Shown: in pieces, positions 62,132-64,000 of the stretch
Layout of the letters: each line of letters begins with the position of its first letter
Position numbering within the stretch: the stretch's first letter is position 1
Notes under the pieces: generated by a model
Told to the model about the DNA's origin: nothing
What the model saw: only the letters and a program-made list of their open reading frames with translations
Databases searched by the model: none
Source of the DNA: Marifrigoribacter sp965178585
GTDB taxonomy: Bacteria; Bacteroidota; Bacteroidia; Flavobacteriales; Flavobacteriaceae
DNA length: 64,000 nucleotides
Direction of reading: 5' to 3'
Assembly: GCA_965178585.1 (NCBI GenBank)
Contig: OZ238267.1
Span: forward strand, 2,294,001-2,358,000
Position numbers and translations under genes: made by a program

Positions 62132-62354
62132 TCTCGTACGTATCTACTTCTCTATCATAGAATTCACTTGCTTCTTTAATAGCATTTTCGGTTTCTTTTT
62201 CTAATTCTAATTGATCATCTTTATCAAATTCTTCTAACCATTCTACCTCATCATCTTGAAGATTTATAATAAAACGAGGAAATTCAGTATGGATAACAAA
62301 TATTGCTTCTGGATAATCAGTGTTATCTCCTAATATGAATTTTGGAAGTGTCAT
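62124..62354 (-). CDS. Small acidic protein of unknown function
   Basis: A 76-residue soluble protein starting MTLPKFILGDNTDYPEAIFV; the C-terminal half is a Glu/Asp-rich helix. I recognise no named domain, but similar short proteins are, as I recall, common next to PAP2 genes in flavobacteria. Its ATG overlaps the lysoplasmalogenase-like stop (ATGA) and its end overlaps the PAP2 start, so it is translated as part of this operon. Confidence 0.7.
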   Translation of the reverse strand: MTLPKFILGDNTDYPEAIFVIHTEFPRFIINLQDDEVEWLEEFDKDDQLELEKETENAIKEASEFYDREVDTYEND

Positions 62355-63004
62355 GATTCTTGATTTAATTTAAGCACAAATCTACAAATTAAATATTGAG
62401 CAAAAACATAAGTCATCATAATCATTAATGGATAAAATGATTGTTTTTTATGAAATAAATTTAACGCCAGGATGGTATCAGATGAAATAAATATTAGAAC
62501 ACCTACAACTAATAATAAAGAGTTCTTTGTTTTAGATTGCAAAAACAAAATCAGGGAAACTACACCAAAAGATGAAATAGTTAAAGCATATACTATAACA
62601 GGAATGCGCATAGAGCCAAGTCCATCATATAAAACATTCATTAAAACAAAGAATAAAGTAATAAAGGGAACACTAGCTATAATTAATTCTTTTGGCCTTA
62701 TTTTTTTAATAATTTTTAGTACCATAATTATGTAAAAAATATGCGCAATTAAAAAACAGATTAAGCCTAATATAAAATATAATTCTCCAGTTCCCAATAA
62801 AAAAACATCACCTAAAAAACTGAATAATAACCCTAAAACAAAATGCCTATTGAGTTTTTTAGTATTTGAATAATAATACCAAAACAAAGTCACCATTAAC
62901 ATTGGCTTTGCAAAATTAATCATTGTTTGCTTTTCTAAATAAATTCCAAAAAAATCTATTAAACAAAACAAGATAAAAGCAATAAGAGGTACTATTTTAT
63001 TCAT
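62351..63004 (-). CDS. YhhN family (lysoplasmalogenase-like) membrane protein
   Basis: From ATG at 63004 the protein has 217 residues and about eight hydrophobic helices. GLLFSFLGDVFLLG and ISSDTILALN are the conserved acidic blocks of the YhhN/TMEM86 family, whose animal member cleaves the vinyl-ether bond of lysoplasmalogen. Bacterial substrates are unproved. The start at 63004 overlaps the MATE stop by eight bases; a TTG at 63028 would add eight residues and is less likely. Confidence 0.82.
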   Translation of the reverse strand: MNKIVPLIAFILFCLIDFFGIYLEKQTMINFAKPMLMVTLFWYYYSNTKKLNRHFVLGLLFSFLGDVFLLGTGELYFILGLICFLIAHIFYIIMVLKIIKKIRPKELIIASVPFITLFFVLMNVLYDGLGSMRIPVIVYALTISSFGVVSLILFLQSKTKNSLLLVVGVLIFISSDTILALNLFHKKQSFYPLMIMMTYVFAQYLICRFVLKLNQES

Positions 63005-64000
63005 TTTGAATTGAAGTATTTTGAACAATTAATTTATTGGATAAGTAATTAAACCTTATAAATAGAAGTATTCCTGAAGCTGTAAGCCCAGCCAAGAGTC
63101 CTATCCATATACCAGCACTTTTATAATCGGTATATAAACTCAAATAATAAGAAATAGGAAAACCAATGACCCAATAGGAAATAAAAGTAATAAACGTAGG
63201 GATTTTAACATCTTGCATTCCTCTTAATGCACCTAGAGCAACCACTTGAATGGTATCTGAAATTTGAAAAACAGCCGCAATCAGCAATAGTTTTGTAGCA
63301 ATACTAACAACTTCATAATTATCAACCATTTTTGTTGGGTCATTAAAATCTAAATACATTTTAGGGAAGACTCCACTAAAAACAAAAAATGAAATTGCAA
63401 AAATTACTGCAAATATAGTTGACATTAAAAAAATTGAAAATGCAATTCTTCTTAATTCTATAAATCGTTTTAATCCTTTTTGGTTTCCAACTCTAATCAT
63501 AGCTGCCACACTTAAGCCCATTGCTACCATAAACGTCATTGAAGATAGGTTTAAAGCTATTTGATTCGCTGCTTGTGGGTTTTTACCTAAAATTCCAGAA
63601 AGCCAAATTGCAGCAGTAAAAATACCTACTTCAAAAAACATTTGCATTGCTGATGGAAATCCTAAGTTGTACAACTTTTTAATCATTTTCTTAGACAAGA
63701 CAAATATCTTAATGTTTAAAACATATTCTCTTGTTTTATGATGTTGAGATAATAAATACCACAAATAGATAACCATTACCACCCTTGATACTAATGTCCC
63801 AATTGCTGCTCCAACTATTCCCAGTTCTGGGAAACCAAATTTTCCAAAAATGAATAAATAATTGAGTACTATATTAATAACATTAGCTATCAAGGTAGCA
63901 TACATAGGATATTTTGTCATTGACATACCATCACTAAATTGCTTAAAAGCCTGAAAAACAACTAAGGGTATTAAAGAAGCAGCTACTAAATTTAAATATG
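62997..64000 (-). CDS. MATE family efflux transporter (5' truncated by window edge)
   Basis: The frame is open to the last base, giving the C-terminal 333 residues of a MATE exporter of about 450. VVFQAFKQFSDG is the typical helix-4/5 region, GIVGAAIGTLVSRVVMV and ALNLSSMTFMVAMGLSVAA are further conserved membrane parts. Such pumps exchange drugs or metabolites for sodium or protons. The Met at 63926 is internal. The gene overlaps the lysoplasmalogenase-like gene and leads that operon. Confidence 0.9.
   Translation of the reverse strand, partial: YLNLVAASLIPLVVFQAFKQFSDGMSMTKYPMYATLIANVINIVLNYLFIFGKFGFPELGIVGAAIGTLVSRVVMVIYLWYLLSQHHKTREYVLNIKIFVLSKKMIKKLYNLGFPSAMQMFFEVGIFTAAIWLSGILGKNPQAANQIALNLSSMTFMVAMGLSVAAMIRVGNQKGLKRFIELRRIAFSIFLMSTIFAVIFAISFFVFSGVFPKMYLDFNDPTKMVDNYEVVSIATKLLLIAAVFQISDTIQVVALGALRGMQDVKIPTFITFISYWVIGFPISYYLSLYTDYKSAGIWIGLLAGLTASGILLFIRFNYLSNKLIVQNTSIQNE

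Noticed and set aside
1..64000. CRISPR arrays, insertion sequences, prophage, tRNA or rRNA genes
   Set aside because: No regularly spaced repeats, transposase motifs, phage structural genes or tRNA/rRNA sequence patterns were noticed on either strand.

Overview
The window is a 64 kb piece of an AT-rich chromosome (about one third G+C by eye) from a member of the Bacteroidota, almost certainly the family Flavobacteriaceae. The evidence is a T9SS-type C-terminal sorting domain on a subtilase, many lipoproteins with a Cys-ending signal peptide, BshC (bacillithiol synthesis), a SecA of about 1,100 residues, the pyrG-yidC-YwqK order, HMG-CoA synthase (mevalonate route), and recurrent flavobacterial promoter boxes (TAnnTTTG, sometimes with TTG about 20 bases upstream). 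The genus cannot be decided by eye. No tRNA, rRNA, CRISPR array, transposase or prophage gene was seen. The window reads as ordinary core chromosome with a few accessory operons.

Layout. 1-6 kb: the end of an M14 carboxypeptidase, then a tight cluster of a GCS2-type ligase fused to CBS domains, an AstE/AspA-type deacylase and a GNAT-like protein. 6-10.5 kb (minus): mnmA, a secreted T9SS subtilase, nitronate monooxygenase and a fatty-acid hydroxylase. 10.6-12 kb: a three-domain fasciclin lipoprotein. 12-21 kb (minus): YwqK-like protein, yidC, pyrG, DUF3820, a DUF922 HExxH protein, a LysM/periplasmic-binding fusion and guaA. 21-25.8 kb (minus): a class III aminotransferase, a two-subunit CoA-transferase of the 3-oxoadipate type, a divergent KamA-family radical SAM aminomutase, and possibly a small leader gene. 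25.9-29.4 kb (plus): HMG-CoA synthase, an old-yellow-enzyme oxidoreductase and a DUF1295 membrane protein. 29.5-34 kb: a sulfatase, a tandem DUF302 lipoprotein, a phosphodiesterase gene broken by one in-frame stop, and a small monooxygenase-like protein. 34-37.5 kb: an SPFH protein coupled to an Arc-like regulator that is easy to miss, then katG. 37.5-45 kb: bshC, a second M14 peptidase, a methyltransferase, an ABC ATPase, a 55-residue membrane protein coupled to an SDR, and a cobalamin adenosyltransferase. 45-51.6 kb: secA, a DUF2092 lipoprotein, a low-complexity DUF6515 protein and DUF808. 51.6-56 kb: two ECF sigma/anti-sigma pairs, one leading into a secreted protein with charged heptad-like repeats. 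56-64 kb: DUF2911, meaB, a sugar epimerase, an ArnC-like / tandem LAB_N / ArnT-like operon, PAP2 phosphatase, a small acidic protein, a lysoplasmalogenase-like protein and a truncated MATE exporter.

The best candidate for an undescribed system is the operon at 21.1-25.8 kb. Its enzymes together could move an alpha-amino group to the beta carbon, remove it, and activate the resulting beta-keto acid with CoA. The KamA-like protein has lost both acidic residues that bind the lysine side chain, one of them replaced by Arg. The CoA-transferase looks like PcaIJ. Both point to an acidic substrate such as 2-aminoadipate or glutamate rather than lysine. This is inference from sequence alone.
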